Shown here piece by piece: positions 45,501 to 54,100 of a stretch of DNA of 64,000 nt (the first letter of the stretch is position 1; each line of letters begins with the position of its first letter). The notes below the pieces were generated by a model that had not been told where the DNA came from, searched no databases, and saw only the letters and a list, made by a program, of their open reading frames with translations. A program made the position numbers and the translations under genes. Source of the DNA: Aphrocallistes beatrix (lineage: Eukaryota > Porifera > Hexactinellida > Sceptrulophora > Aphrocallistidae); assembly GCA_963281255.1 (NCBI GenBank), contig OY725499.1, positions 3,429,148 through 3,493,147 on the forward strand. Direction: 5' to 3'.

Positions 45501-45946
45501 TAATCCGATGCACTCTGAAACATATCCATAATACCTCTCTGACCAAGTCACTTCCTAAGCAAGAGACGAGTTTGCTCTCTCAGACGATACAGATGGGAAT
45601 TCGACATATTGAGCGGCTAAAAACCGCAGGAAACGAGGAATCCATTCTTGACACGAGCCGTATCAACGTGCACCAGTTCCTCATAACCCTCTCCGTGTGT
45701 GTCAACTCCATCCTCCTGAGCAGCATAGAAATGCATCTGAACTCTCTGAACATGAACGACACTCAGATGGAGATACGAGCTGAGGTGCTGCCTGAGTTCC
45801 AGGGGTGGGTGGCTAAGGTTGTGAGGAGACTGAACCCTCTAAGGCTGGAATGTACCTATCAACTCGAGGCGTCAGGTCGCGGCCAAACGCCCGTACAGAG
45901 TCTGTCCATCAAGTTGTGCAAGAAACTGTTTTGCCTGGAGAAATAG
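42560..45946 (+). CDS. NCAPG2: Condensin-2 complex subunit G2 (CAP-G2), 1128 aa, single exon
   Basis: One frame from ATG 42560 to TAG 45946. HEAT-repeat protein throughout with no membrane segment. The central block matches CAP-G2 closely: RGVDEMLYRLFKPFLWRFL, VRSNAATLFFSAFPVKDPDL, RQFDLIQELLKDPYSLVRN and LLPHLSNHIHDASEQVRSAL. The human protein is 1143 aa, so this is full length. CAP-G2 is a HEAT subunit of condensin II, which works in the nucleus with SMC2/SMC4, CAP-H2 and CAP-D3 to compact prophase chromosomes. A single 3.4-kb exon is notable, since vertebrate orthologues have many introns. Strand-alternative short frames across it are shadows. Confidence 0.95.
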   Translation: MTSKKSHREAFLKAASTFESDFSSLDEMVSSKNTSNFNLSETLQTLTRKQHDALWESLHISTEKVLRELGAADSEDFINDKTPSLPALTTKLHAIATVAHAAVTALARMHPKLEEIVSILHKLLISLPESYHETCDVIAKTCTHWWKSNLPNRERYYPNLISYLLVKTQQTKKSPTPIIKEMYSIRQGLLDMDLSEEQSAFMKPFFLKLISNKYSFLKVKECSKFLSFMFSVHPSFVLDLHLAFLGVIPGAEKKVVEIYGVVYFTAWKNSTGVCREKIEYACIQDLLYKCILAHRTGPNAIFNTLNQLVSTFFSNKQQRGVDEMLYRLFKPFLWRFLTSTNPIVRSNAATLFFSAFPVKDPDLSRQELDETIQRQFDLIQELLKDPYSLVRNISVVSSLKLISQFWEFFPALVRKCLLTRLVTELAYDSNSVSVRTSVIHGLGGLLDNIHSHQTLETLLPHLSNHIHDASEQVRSALVDLLIKLKQLNAGISFWAVVPIEQLLARIEIDTTPIVLKIVALLMTSFLPVHKSADHQLSCVLSMLSNCSIVVARKFYSFANCYIPPGDIVKFILLITSSLKRAIEKSTDGENTNVNTTTQSVDVSQVSLLSVGADVSLNQSLISSPSMMQNLLEVLVCVWFSALESLTSEEHKKAYTAMLNKVSQAIPLFYNTFTEPPGRSAVLLLASRIPPEKMPALSYNPVEMVSLYGPTAKTEDYLPILICLVQWNKGKQLFKLFLESLDFVFSELKGKGRAKSRSEPKIAIGITLKMLETLFENPPSLQLIRKMEEMLAISKTLNTVTHSIETFIRRECDNTKLTVPILTSAFRIHTRLLAILSQDQEQETAESALGRLTRCLNWAVLLPSELTVAADATEIRITSRRKRKTMRDLSEVPLILPREMHDFIETLISDLVPLTADMSLIGLNSLAFLDAACQLNCEVAQVREFELFLPGVMRFLYNLIISFDYEDNLTHFGDLWDSACQIIRCTLKHIHNTSLTKSLPKQETSLLSQTIQMGIRHIERLKTAGNEESILDTSRINVHQFLITLSVCVNSILLSSIEMHLNSLNMNDTQMEIRAEVLPEFQGWVAKVVRRLNPLRLECTYQLEASGRGQTPVQSLSIKLCKKLFCLEK

Positions 45947-47459
45947 GGCAATCCGTATTCTTAGGTTATGAATAAGCTTACCAGCTAATCTCTTATACCA
46001 ACCTGATCATTTAATACCTTTAAAAACGATGAGAATTTTGTAGTAACTGTATTCCAAATGCAACAGATTTCATTTCTCACTTTATCAATAATATCATGGA
46101 GATGCACTATACTATTACATTAACATAAGCTATCTTTTTAAAACGATTTAAAGACATTTAAAAACTCCGTTATTGCTTTAATAATAGTCAAAATACAGTC
46201 AGAGTCGCTTATTGTGAACCTTTTTTCTCCGTGATCAGTTTAGGAAAACCATGACTATGAGCTCAATGGAGTCTAGACCCAAGATGTAGAATGTTCATCA
46301 GCTTACGGAGTTCTATACAATTTTCGATCGCGATACAGTTGTGTCACTTTGTGTGTTTCTAGGTGCCCTACAATATTATCTAGTATCTGGGATCCTATAT
46401 AATAGATAAGAGCACAGTTTGGTGTCCTGCCGTAATTCCTCCCCCGGCAACAGTTTCAAGATAATGACCTCATCTAAATCATATTTCAATCTCAATTCAG
46501 TCTACATTAGCCCGCTAGAAAGCTGTTATATGTCAGTGAACATTCCCTTTATTCTTAATAGGATTTACATCTGGCGAATAAGTTCGATAGAAGTGAACAT
46601 CTCATTGATAAATGTTTAGTATGGATAACTGCATTATGCTAATTTTATCATGATGACGTCATGATGAATCAGAAAAGGAAAAAAAAAACCCACAGACGGG
46701 ATGGAAGTGTGCTTCCAAATCTCATAAGTCACCTTAAGTCACCTTTATTATACTTAAATAATCAATTCCAGTCCATGTCGTTAAAAGTTATTTTATGATC
46801 GAATTGATTGATCGTAGCATATAACACACTTTAATTGTTGTTAACAATCAAATTATAGACTCAAAATAGCAGTATTCAATCATTTATATGAAATAGAATC
46901 GTGTGAATGGCATTATAAAAGGCTGATAATTGATTGGTTGTCACATGAACCAATGAATTTCAATCACAAATAGTTCTTTTGATTGTATGCATAAGTCACT
47001 ACTATTTTATTCCAATGTATTCGCATTATAAAATAATCGAATTTGATTGGACAGCACATTTTGTCACCTATCTCGGCGAGGTGTGAACACCGAGGTGCAC
47101 ATCTCCATATCACTTTGCACCTCCTGTAAAAATTTCAAGACGATATCTCTTAAACTCCGGTCAGGACACGAATTTCGGACGGCCGGAACATCCTCATTTT
47201 AGTACTGTGCATCCTATACTATTAGTATAGTAGCTATGCTACTATACTAATACAATAGGAAGCACACTAAAAATCGCTAGTTTTGTTGGAAGCACGCTCC
47301 CATACCATATGTGGGTTGGGTTTTTAAAACTAAAAAATGTTCAATTTATATTTGCAAACTCGAATAAATGATTATGAACAAAGTTTCTGTATTTTAAGGA
47401 AGCTTCTTCGCTACTTCAGGAATGCTTTTTCTGAATGTTTATTCGGTAATTTAGCTAGG
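45947..47459. other. Intergenic stretch between NCAPG2 and UQCRC2
   Basis: No gene supported. It contains a repeat-like block at about 47050-47170 (cgaggtgtgaacaccgagg) and a strong hairpin at 47207-47265. Confidence 0.5.
47207..47265. repeat. Near-perfect 28-bp-arm hairpin with 3-nt loop
   Basis: Left arm 47207-47234 and right arm 47238-47265 are complementary at 25 of 28 positions (central gctactatactaata), loop tat. It stands 195 bp upstream of the UQCRC2 start codon. Confidence 0.8.
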
Positions 47460-48842
47460 ATGTCTGTCTTACGGCTATCATATAACCTCGCTCGTCCCTT
47501 CCTCTCCCGATCTCTGGCCTACGACTCCTCCCCACTCACCACCTCCCTCACGCTCCCTATCGTGGAGGTCTCCCCCCCTCCCCCCCCGCCCAGCGAGATT
47601 ACGGTCTCGCGACTCAAGAACGGCGTGACGGTGGTCACAGACAGCAGCTACTCGCCCATCTCCCGCGTCTCCATCTCCATCCCCGCGGGCTCTCGCTACC
47701 AGAGCGAGGAGAATGTGGGCGTGGCGCACTTCCTCCGACACAACGCATTCCTCACCAACAGCGACAGGACGGGGCTCAGAGTGACGCGGGAACTGGAGCT
47801 AGCCGGCGCGACCTTGTACGCGGAGATGACGCGTGATCTCCTCGTGTTCACGTCCACTTTCACCTCTGGGAATGCTGAGTGCGTGATGGAGAACCTGACC
47901 TCGGTCTACAGCTGTCCGGAGTTCAGGAAGTGGGAGGTGTCGGACGAGCGCGTTCTCCTCGACCTGGACCGGCTCCACGTGCACCCGGACACTGTGGCAG
48001 AGGAAGAGATGCACCGACTCAGCTACAGGACCGGACTAGGGATGCCGATGTTCACACCGGAGTGCAGGGCTGCCCTCGTGTCACACAGAGACATCAAGGA
48101 CTTCTACAACTCACGAGTGAACGCAGAGAACACAGTGGTCGTAGCCAGCGGAATTACACACAAGGAGTTCCTCAGTCTTGTGGAGGACTTGCTCTTGCCC
48201 CCTGTACGCTCCGTGTCCCCCAGGGAGCCCCCCAGGTACCGCGGCGGGGTCGAGTCTCACATCAGGCTGTACGGGGAGGAGACTGTGGCTATGATGGCGA
48301 CGGAGGGGGTGAGTGCGAACAGCGAGCAGCTGCCCAAGTACCTGCTGCTCCAGCAGCTGCTGGGCGGGGAGAACAGGGTGTGGAGGGGAAGCCAGTCTTA
48401 TACTCGGTTCGGACAGTGTCTCGCCCAGTTCCCGGGCTGTAGTCTTAAGCCCGTGTGCGTTACTCACACTGACTCGGGACTGTTCGGGATGGCCGCTACA
48501 GCTCCGAGTCACTTGATTAGAAAACTGATACAGAGTGGGATGGACATATTCAAACACATGGGCAGAGTGGAAATCACTCCTTTCGAGTTGAAAGCTGCTA
48601 AATCGAGAGCGAAGAGCGAAGTCCTCTCCAGTTACGAAGGAACAGAGAATTCGCACCGCTCACTCACTCTGCAGGTCTCCATGACTGGTGGCTACAGCAG
48701 CACCCACGAAATGATGGACCGCATCGACAGTCTCACTTCTGAAGACATCCAGAATGTAGCACGGAAAGTTAGCATTTCGAAACCTAACCTGGTGGTGGCT
48801 GGAAACCTGTCAGACCCCCCATACCTGGATGGAGTAGTTTAA
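47460..48842 (+). CDS. UQCRC2: Cytochrome bc1 complex core protein 2 (UQCRC2), 460 aa, single exon
   Basis: I start at the second ATG (47460, MSVLRLSYNLARPFLSRSLA), because it gives a basic, amphipathic mitochondrial targeting presequence of about 20-30 residues; the upstream ATG at 47337 adds 41 residues of unrelated sequence. It belongs to the M16 (mitochondrial processing peptidase) fold. The zinc motif HxxEH is degenerate: VAHFLRHNAF has His90 and His94 but Arg93 in place of Glu, so it is structural, not proteolytic. Matches to core 2 include RYRGGVESHIRLYGEE, VTHTDSGLFGMAATAPS and LKAAKSRAKSEVLSSYEG. It is part of respiratory complex III in the inner mitochondrial membrane matrix domain. 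The frame is GC-rich relative to its flanks. Confidence 0.93.
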   Translation: MSVLRLSYNLARPFLSRSLAYDSSPLTTSLTLPIVEVSPPPPPPSEITVSRLKNGVTVVTDSSYSPISRVSISIPAGSRYQSEENVGVAHFLRHNAFLTNSDRTGLRVTRELELAGATLYAEMTRDLLVFTSTFTSGNAECVMENLTSVYSCPEFRKWEVSDERVLLDLDRLHVHPDTVAEEEMHRLSYRTGLGMPMFTPECRAALVSHRDIKDFYNSRVNAENTVVVASGITHKEFLSLVEDLLLPPVRSVSPREPPRYRGGVESHIRLYGEETVAMMATEGVSANSEQLPKYLLLQQLLGGENRVWRGSQSYTRFGQCLAQFPGCSLKPVCVTHTDSGLFGMAATAPSHLIRKLIQSGMDIFKHMGRVEITPFELKAAKSRAKSEVLSSYEGTENSHRSLTLQVSMTGGYSSTHEMMDRIDSLTSEDIQNVARKVSISKPNLVVAGNLSDPPYLDGVV

Positions 48843-49255
48843 TAGGTTTAGTGTCGATTTGTGTGTCTAGTTAATACGTCACTGCATATTGATCGATCCT
48901 AACTACCGTATGCGTATGATACTATGTATTCGAATGAATTGAGTGTTTGTGTTATTGGCACTAATTCGAAATGAAAAGCGAGGCAGACAAACCATTCATA
49001 AATCTCCTTGTTTGTCACAACGTTAGGTTTAGGTTACAATTTTATTTGACAAAAAAGAAGCATGAATGTTAGCCGACAAAAGCTAAACATTGACCGGTTT
49101 ATTGGCTCGTTGCCACACTGGTTTATAGCAAGGTTGCACCTAATTAGTGAAATGTACTCGAAATGAAATATGTATCTGCAAGAACATACCTACTTCATCC
49201 AAGTTCCAACGCAGTACAATATCCTGAAGAATACAGGTATAAAGACACTGCGTAC

Positions 49256-49460
49256 CATGGGTTTATCTAGATGCTCGGTCGGCACTTATAGGTGCCAGCC
49301 TGGTATCGTCCGAGGAGCCAAGGTGCTTGCAGTGTGATTTGATTTTGGTCCCGGGTTGCTATCACCCCTGGAATTACAAGATAAACCGCTGTTTGGGTGC
49401 CATATAACTTATATCACCTCCAAAAAAGTGCCGGATTGGAAAATCCTAGATAAACCCATG
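49256..49460. mobile_element. hAT-type MITE, 205 bp, 8-bp duplication overlapping a Tigger-like end
   Basis: Ends catgggtttatctaga and cctagataaacccatg are inverted repeats (15 of 16). The duplication ctgcgtac flanks it at 49248-49255 and 49461-49468. The right copy includes the first base of the neighbouring Tigger-like element, so the hAT-type element arrived later. Confidence 0.85.
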
Positions 49461-49467
49461 CTGCGTA

Positions 49468-49623
49468 CAGTGGAACTCGTTTAATACGACCACGGATAAT
49501 ACGAAACACCGATAATACGAGCATAGAGGAAAATACATATAAATCACTCTGGTTAATACAAATTCCGGATAATACGAACAAATTTCGAATTCCCCTGGTG
49601 TTCGTATTAACGAAGTTCTACTG
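49468..49623. mobile_element. pogo/Tigger-like MITE, 156 bp
   Basis: Ends cagtggaactcgtttaatacg and cgtattaacgaagttctactg are imperfect inverted repeats, with TA at 49466-49467 and 49624-49625. Interior aatacga motifs are repeated. Confidence 0.85.
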
Positions 49624-49836
49624 TATCTAGGATTAAGTATGTTTGTAATGATAACTATCGTAGTCTTCGAGCTGTATTATAATATCTAGAATCTGCTGAA
49701 ATCGATACATTAGTCTCATTACTTCGAACACCCCTTGTATGTTAAATAGAGAATATGTGCAGATGGGTTTGTATAGTAGAGTAGGTAATACTTGAATTTA
49801 TCAATAGCCACTGCAGTTGCTGAGTTGAGATAGATA

Positions 49837-50367
49837 ATGAGCCATTTAAAGGGTATCAATTTGGTTGACACCCAAACCAAAGAGACCGTGGTCTCGGACG
49901 AACTCTGGAAGAACCAGGGCATGGTCATCCAGGTGGTTCGCCGGCCTGGATGAGGTCTGTGTCGGGACGAGGCAGCCAATCTCGCCTCGTTGCACCCACA
50001 GCTGGACAGCTTGGGTGTCGGGCTGATAGCTATTTGCCATGAGCAGGCAGGGGCTAACGAGTTTGCGCGGTTTCTAGAAGGGAAAGTCTACGTGAACCGA
50101 ACACGGGAGTTCTACGGACCCAAGTTGAGATGGATGCCCTTGACTACCCTGGTGAAGCCTAGCGTTATATCTAGTATCTTCACTTCCTGGAGATATGGCA
50201 ACACTGCTAGTGCGAACATGTCAGGGGAAGGGAGGTTGCTAGGAGGACTGTACGTCGTGGGACCAGGGGAGCAGGGGGTGGTGTACCAATTCGAGGAACC
50301 ACAGCCGGGCGTATTTGCGCCAAAAGAAGACATTTTGAAAGCTGCAGAATCGATTAAATCGAAATAA
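49837..50367 (+). CDS. SelU/PRXL2-type selenoprotein with in-frame TGA (Sec39), 176 aa
   Basis: ATG 49837 to TAA 50367 is one frame broken only by TGA at 49951-49953. Upstream in frame is TAG at 49831, so 49837 is the first ATG. Both sides of the TGA encode one PRXL2 (FAM213, selenoprotein U) protein: DELWKNQGMVIQVVRRPG before and GLCRDEAANLASL after, so the TGA replaces the first Cys of the redox CxxC motif (RRPGCFLCREEA in human PRXL2A), giving U-G-L-C. Later matches: EFYGPKLRWMPL, NMSGEGRLLGGLYVVGPGEQG and APKEDILKAAESI. PRXL2/SelU proteins have a thioredoxin-like fold and are proposed to be peroxide or prostaglandin-linked reductases; Sec forms occur in fish and some invertebrates. No N-terminal membrane segment is seen, unlike PRXL2A. 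A SECIS-like hairpin (50419-50456) and AATAAA (50721) lie in the 3' UTR. A nonsense mutation is the alternative, less likely given the conserved position. Confidence 0.88.
49951..49953 (+). other. Selenocysteine TGA codon
   Basis: In-frame TGA at codon 39 of the SelU-type gene, exactly at the resolving/peroxidatic Cys position of the RRPGCxxC motif, followed by intact, conserved coding sequence for 138 codons. Confidence 0.88.
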
Positions 50368-51148
50368 AGGCGGTACAATTGCTTACACCATCTACTGCAT
50401 GCATTACAATAGTTAACCATGATGATGCTAGGATAAAGTTGTTTCTTGCATCTGATCTTTATTCGATTTGTTTTGTATTGTATTTTTATTTTTAAATTAA
50501 AATTTAATTCTTCATGTGATGTGTTTGGAGATAACATGACTTGGTCATATAATATTTGAAAATTTTTTGATTTGGTATTATAATTATGTCAGATTTGCTC
50601 CGATTTGAACTTGAGGTGATTATGATTAGCATTTAACTCTACAATATGATAGGATAGATTTACAATCACATTTGTTAAATTACAATTTTCCAATTCAAGT
50701 TACGATATTCCTTTCCCTGAAATAAAGCAATTACTTAATGAAACCATTACACATTCCTGATTGCTAAGATGGTTTCTTAGCAAGGCGTCATATTAATATT
50801 ACGCCTTGATGCCCCTTCATCTTATTCCATTCTTCAATGAGTGAATAAGCCTGTTTCTATGCAGAATGTAAGTTCTTCCTTTTAAAACGAATCTTGGATG
50901 CTTAGCATGTGATATTTAGAGTCCAGAGCATGTCTTCTCCACTTGCTCGAACCCATACCAGTCCCGAGACTGTAACTCAATACGCTGCGAGCTAGTTAGG
51001 CTATAGTCTAAGTAGAAGAATTTATAACCACTAACAAAGCACAATACATCGTGATTCAGTCCCTCTAATCAAATGCTACAGTAATCCAATGCAAATCACT
51101 GCCTTCTTTCTATAAAGAGAAAATTGATGCAGATTCAATTGTATTCCA
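50368..51148. other. SelU 3' UTR and upstream region of the LRRK gene
   Basis: The 3' UTR runs to at least AATAAA at 50721-50726 and contains the SECIS-like hairpin. 50727-51148 is the LRRK 5' region; no clear motif. Confidence 0.5.
50419..50456 (+). promoter_or_regulatory. Predicted SECIS element core
   Basis: Located 52 nt after the stop of the SelU-type gene and before AATAAA at 50721. The 5' strand is A-TGAT (50419-50423) and the 3' strand TGAT (50453-50456), the tandem G.A quartet signature. Between them GATGC (50424-50428) pairs with GCATC (50448-50452), then after a T.T mismatch AGGA pairs with TTCT (one G.T), leaving an apical loop with an AAA run (50435-50437) about 11-12 nt from the quartet, as in known SECIS. 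The basal helix is weak: only tacaata (50405-50411) with tattgta (about 50476-50482) stands out. Confidence 0.7.
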
Positions 51149-54100
51149 ATGGCAACACACTCAGAAGACACCTCACACCCCTCTTTAGGCTCGTTTAAGA
51201 GTAATACGAAGTGCCTTCTGCTTGCACTCGATCAAACTGGCATCGAATATAACACCGCCACTCTCTTCTCGGCCGGATGCACCAATGTGTTGCACTTAGG
51301 AGCTAGTTCCTGTGATTTTAATGTTATTCGGTTTGCGATAAAATGCTTTATTACAGATCCTTCCGTGCTGGTGACATTCGATAAAGTGAAATCTTTTGTC
51401 GACACATACGATAATAGTGGCTTCACTGCTCTACAGCTAACCGCTCTGGAAGGAAACCTGAAGTGCTCCCAGCTTCTGGTTAGGTACGGAGCGGACATGC
51501 ATGCCACTACTCGCAATGGGAGGGGAAACGCACTCGAATATGCGCGAAAGAACAGAAACAAAGAAGTTTCGAATGGATTGAATAAATTGGCTCAAGAAAT
51601 GGAGCGTAACGGGTGTCTGATGGAACAACTGGAAGCGCAAATAGAAGTTATTTGCTCTCAATCCACTAACAGTCCTGATTCGATCCAGGAAATGTCAAAC
51701 TTAATCATTACCAAGAACATTGACATAAACTTCACCGATCCTAACGGAGATACTCCGTTGCATCTGGCTTGTCTGGCGAGTAATGAGCCTCTGATGATGA
51801 ATCTTCTCTTCTTCAAAGCCAATACTACCTGCAACCGTAACGAGAAGAATCGTACACTGCTACACTACGCATGCAAGCACGTTTTAAGCATTCGCTTCTT
51901 TCTCACTAAGAAATTCCCTTACCTATTAAACATCAGTGACAGCAAGGGTTATCTACCCATGCATATCGCTGCGAAGAAAGGAGATTTCGCGTTTCTTTCT
52001 TTCATTTTTGACCGCGAGAGCTATCCGATTGAGAGTCACTACATGTCGTTGAAGAAACAAGAGCAAGAGCAAGAAGCTCAGACAGACACAGAAGATTTTG
52101 ATCCACGAAAATGCGCGAGATTTAACCAGAAACGAGGCTCAGTTCCAATCTTAAGTGTTCCCGACTTGAATGAATCTAACCAAAGAACCCAAACCATTCA
52201 ATATCCGCTGTGTCCAGACAGCAAATCAACAAGTAGACTCAACTGGGCGGGGAGAATGAGGCGAGGAGCAAGACCTAATCTTGGCGATGTTGTTGAGAAA
52301 CAGTTCGATGACCAAAAGTTTAGTACTTATCTTGATCCTGAACTTTCCAATGATAAGTTAGGACAAGACTCAGACCTCAGTTACTGCATCAGACGCATCT
52401 CTATGCTGGAACAAGCGAAAGATAGAAGAACGGTGCTACACCTCGCAGTAGCTAACGGGCACATAGATGTCGTGGAGCTGTTGGTAGAAGTGTGTGATGT
52501 CCATTCAGGCTTCTCAGACCAAAACGTCACAGTGAGTGATATCGTGAATGCACCCACTGGTATCGACGTATCACCACTGGCCGAGGCCCTCACTATCAGA
52601 CACATCGATATCATAGAACTCTTATTAGCGCACAATGCTAGATTCACTACAACATCACGTCACACGCTAGCTACCTTCTTAGAGAAGACGACCCCCGAAG
52701 AATCACAGAAGTTCCTGCAGAATCTGTCTAAACAGCATCTAACCGAGTTTCTACAGGTACTGGCCATAGAACACACGATGGATGCGCCATCCACTTCCTC
52801 GCTATTGCATAGTCTGATGAGAGAAGACAGATTTGAAATAATGGCATTCCTACTGAAGAATAAAGTCAAGTTTAATGTAGAAGCGCTCATCATTGCGTTC
52901 ACGCTGTGCATTATTGAAAGGCGAGTCAAACACTTGGAACTCCTATTCGAAGAATTCCAGCATATCCAGCACAATAACTCGGCCTTAACCTTAGAGACAT
53001 TCCTTAACCAAACACACAATAGTATCAGCTTCATCTACGAAGCAGTCAAAGTGAAGGACTTAAGAATTGTGAAGTTACTCCTGGAATCAGGCGCGGATCC
53101 CAATCTCTACCAACCACAATCGTTGGAGAAGAACCTCCTGTTCATAGCATTCGGCCACAGCGGCATGGATAAGGGCGAGCTATTCTTCACACTGTTGAAA
53201 CACACAGTCAACATAGACGTCCAGGAAGCAGTTGAGAGCGTTGGGAGTATCGCTAACCCTCACTGCGTGACCTGGATACTGATCCTGCACGCCATCAGCA
53301 TAAACCTCAAGTCCCTCTACATCAAGCGTAGAATGACACAGATGGAATTTGTTTGCGATCCGGAAGCCCTCGTGTACAATGGGGCAGTCCTCCTGGACGA
53401 TTTCGCACTCCAGTTTCTAGAACTGAAGTGGATTTTAGCCTGTACGTACATCGTTGATAAACTGGATGCGATAATCGCTGAGTACCGAATGGCGCACTCG
53501 ACAACTTTTCCTCAGCTCAAAGACATGCACTTTTATATGTATGTAATTCAATATCTGAATCAGTCAAACGTCCTAGCCTCTGTTTCAATTGACTATTTCA
53601 AGTGCTCTCTTATTGGAGAAATCTCCCTAAACAACAACAAACTTAATGGAGTGCCAATCGAGATTTTCGATCTGCCGCATGTGAGAAAGATCTCTATATC
53701 CGAAAATTGCATAACTTACATTCCAGAGCGACACTCGAACTACCAAGATGAAACGGACGAGGAGAAAGTGCAGAGTAAGTATGGGTGCAGGAACCTGAGA
53801 GTGCTGGATGTTTCGAACAATCTGCTTGAAGAGTTGCCAGCTGACATGTTCTACCTCTCGAAACTAACGGAATTGGATGCGAGCAACAATGACATCTCCT
53901 CTCTTCCGCACGAGTTGTGGCTAGCGGAGAACTTAACCACACTCAAGCTGAACAAGAATACACTCAGACACCTCTCCAAGTCGGATATTTACTCAGAGAG
54001 CGGTTTCGGCTGTTCAGTCAATCCGCGCGCTTCGATGCTGTTCAGAAAACGGGTCGAGACGATGCCTTCCTTCAACTTCCTTCCAGATAGCAGCGATCCC

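Larger units (their letters stand above)
48843..49836. other. Intergenic stretch between UQCRC2 and SelU
   Basis: Contains adjacent hAT-type (49256-49460) and Tigger-like (49468-49623) elements and no gene. Confidence 0.5.

Noticed and set aside
47337..47459. Upstream ATG extending UQCRC2 by 41 residues
   Set aside because: The extension lacks family similarity, and the ATG at 47460 begins a good mitochondrial presequence.
47799..48656. Several 71-187-aa ORFs on both strands
   Set aside because: Shadows of the GC-rich UQCRC2 frame.
49990..50367. Stand-alone 125-aa ORF starting MHPQLDSLG
   Set aside because: It is the downstream part of the SelU frame; conserved sequence continues upstream through the TGA.
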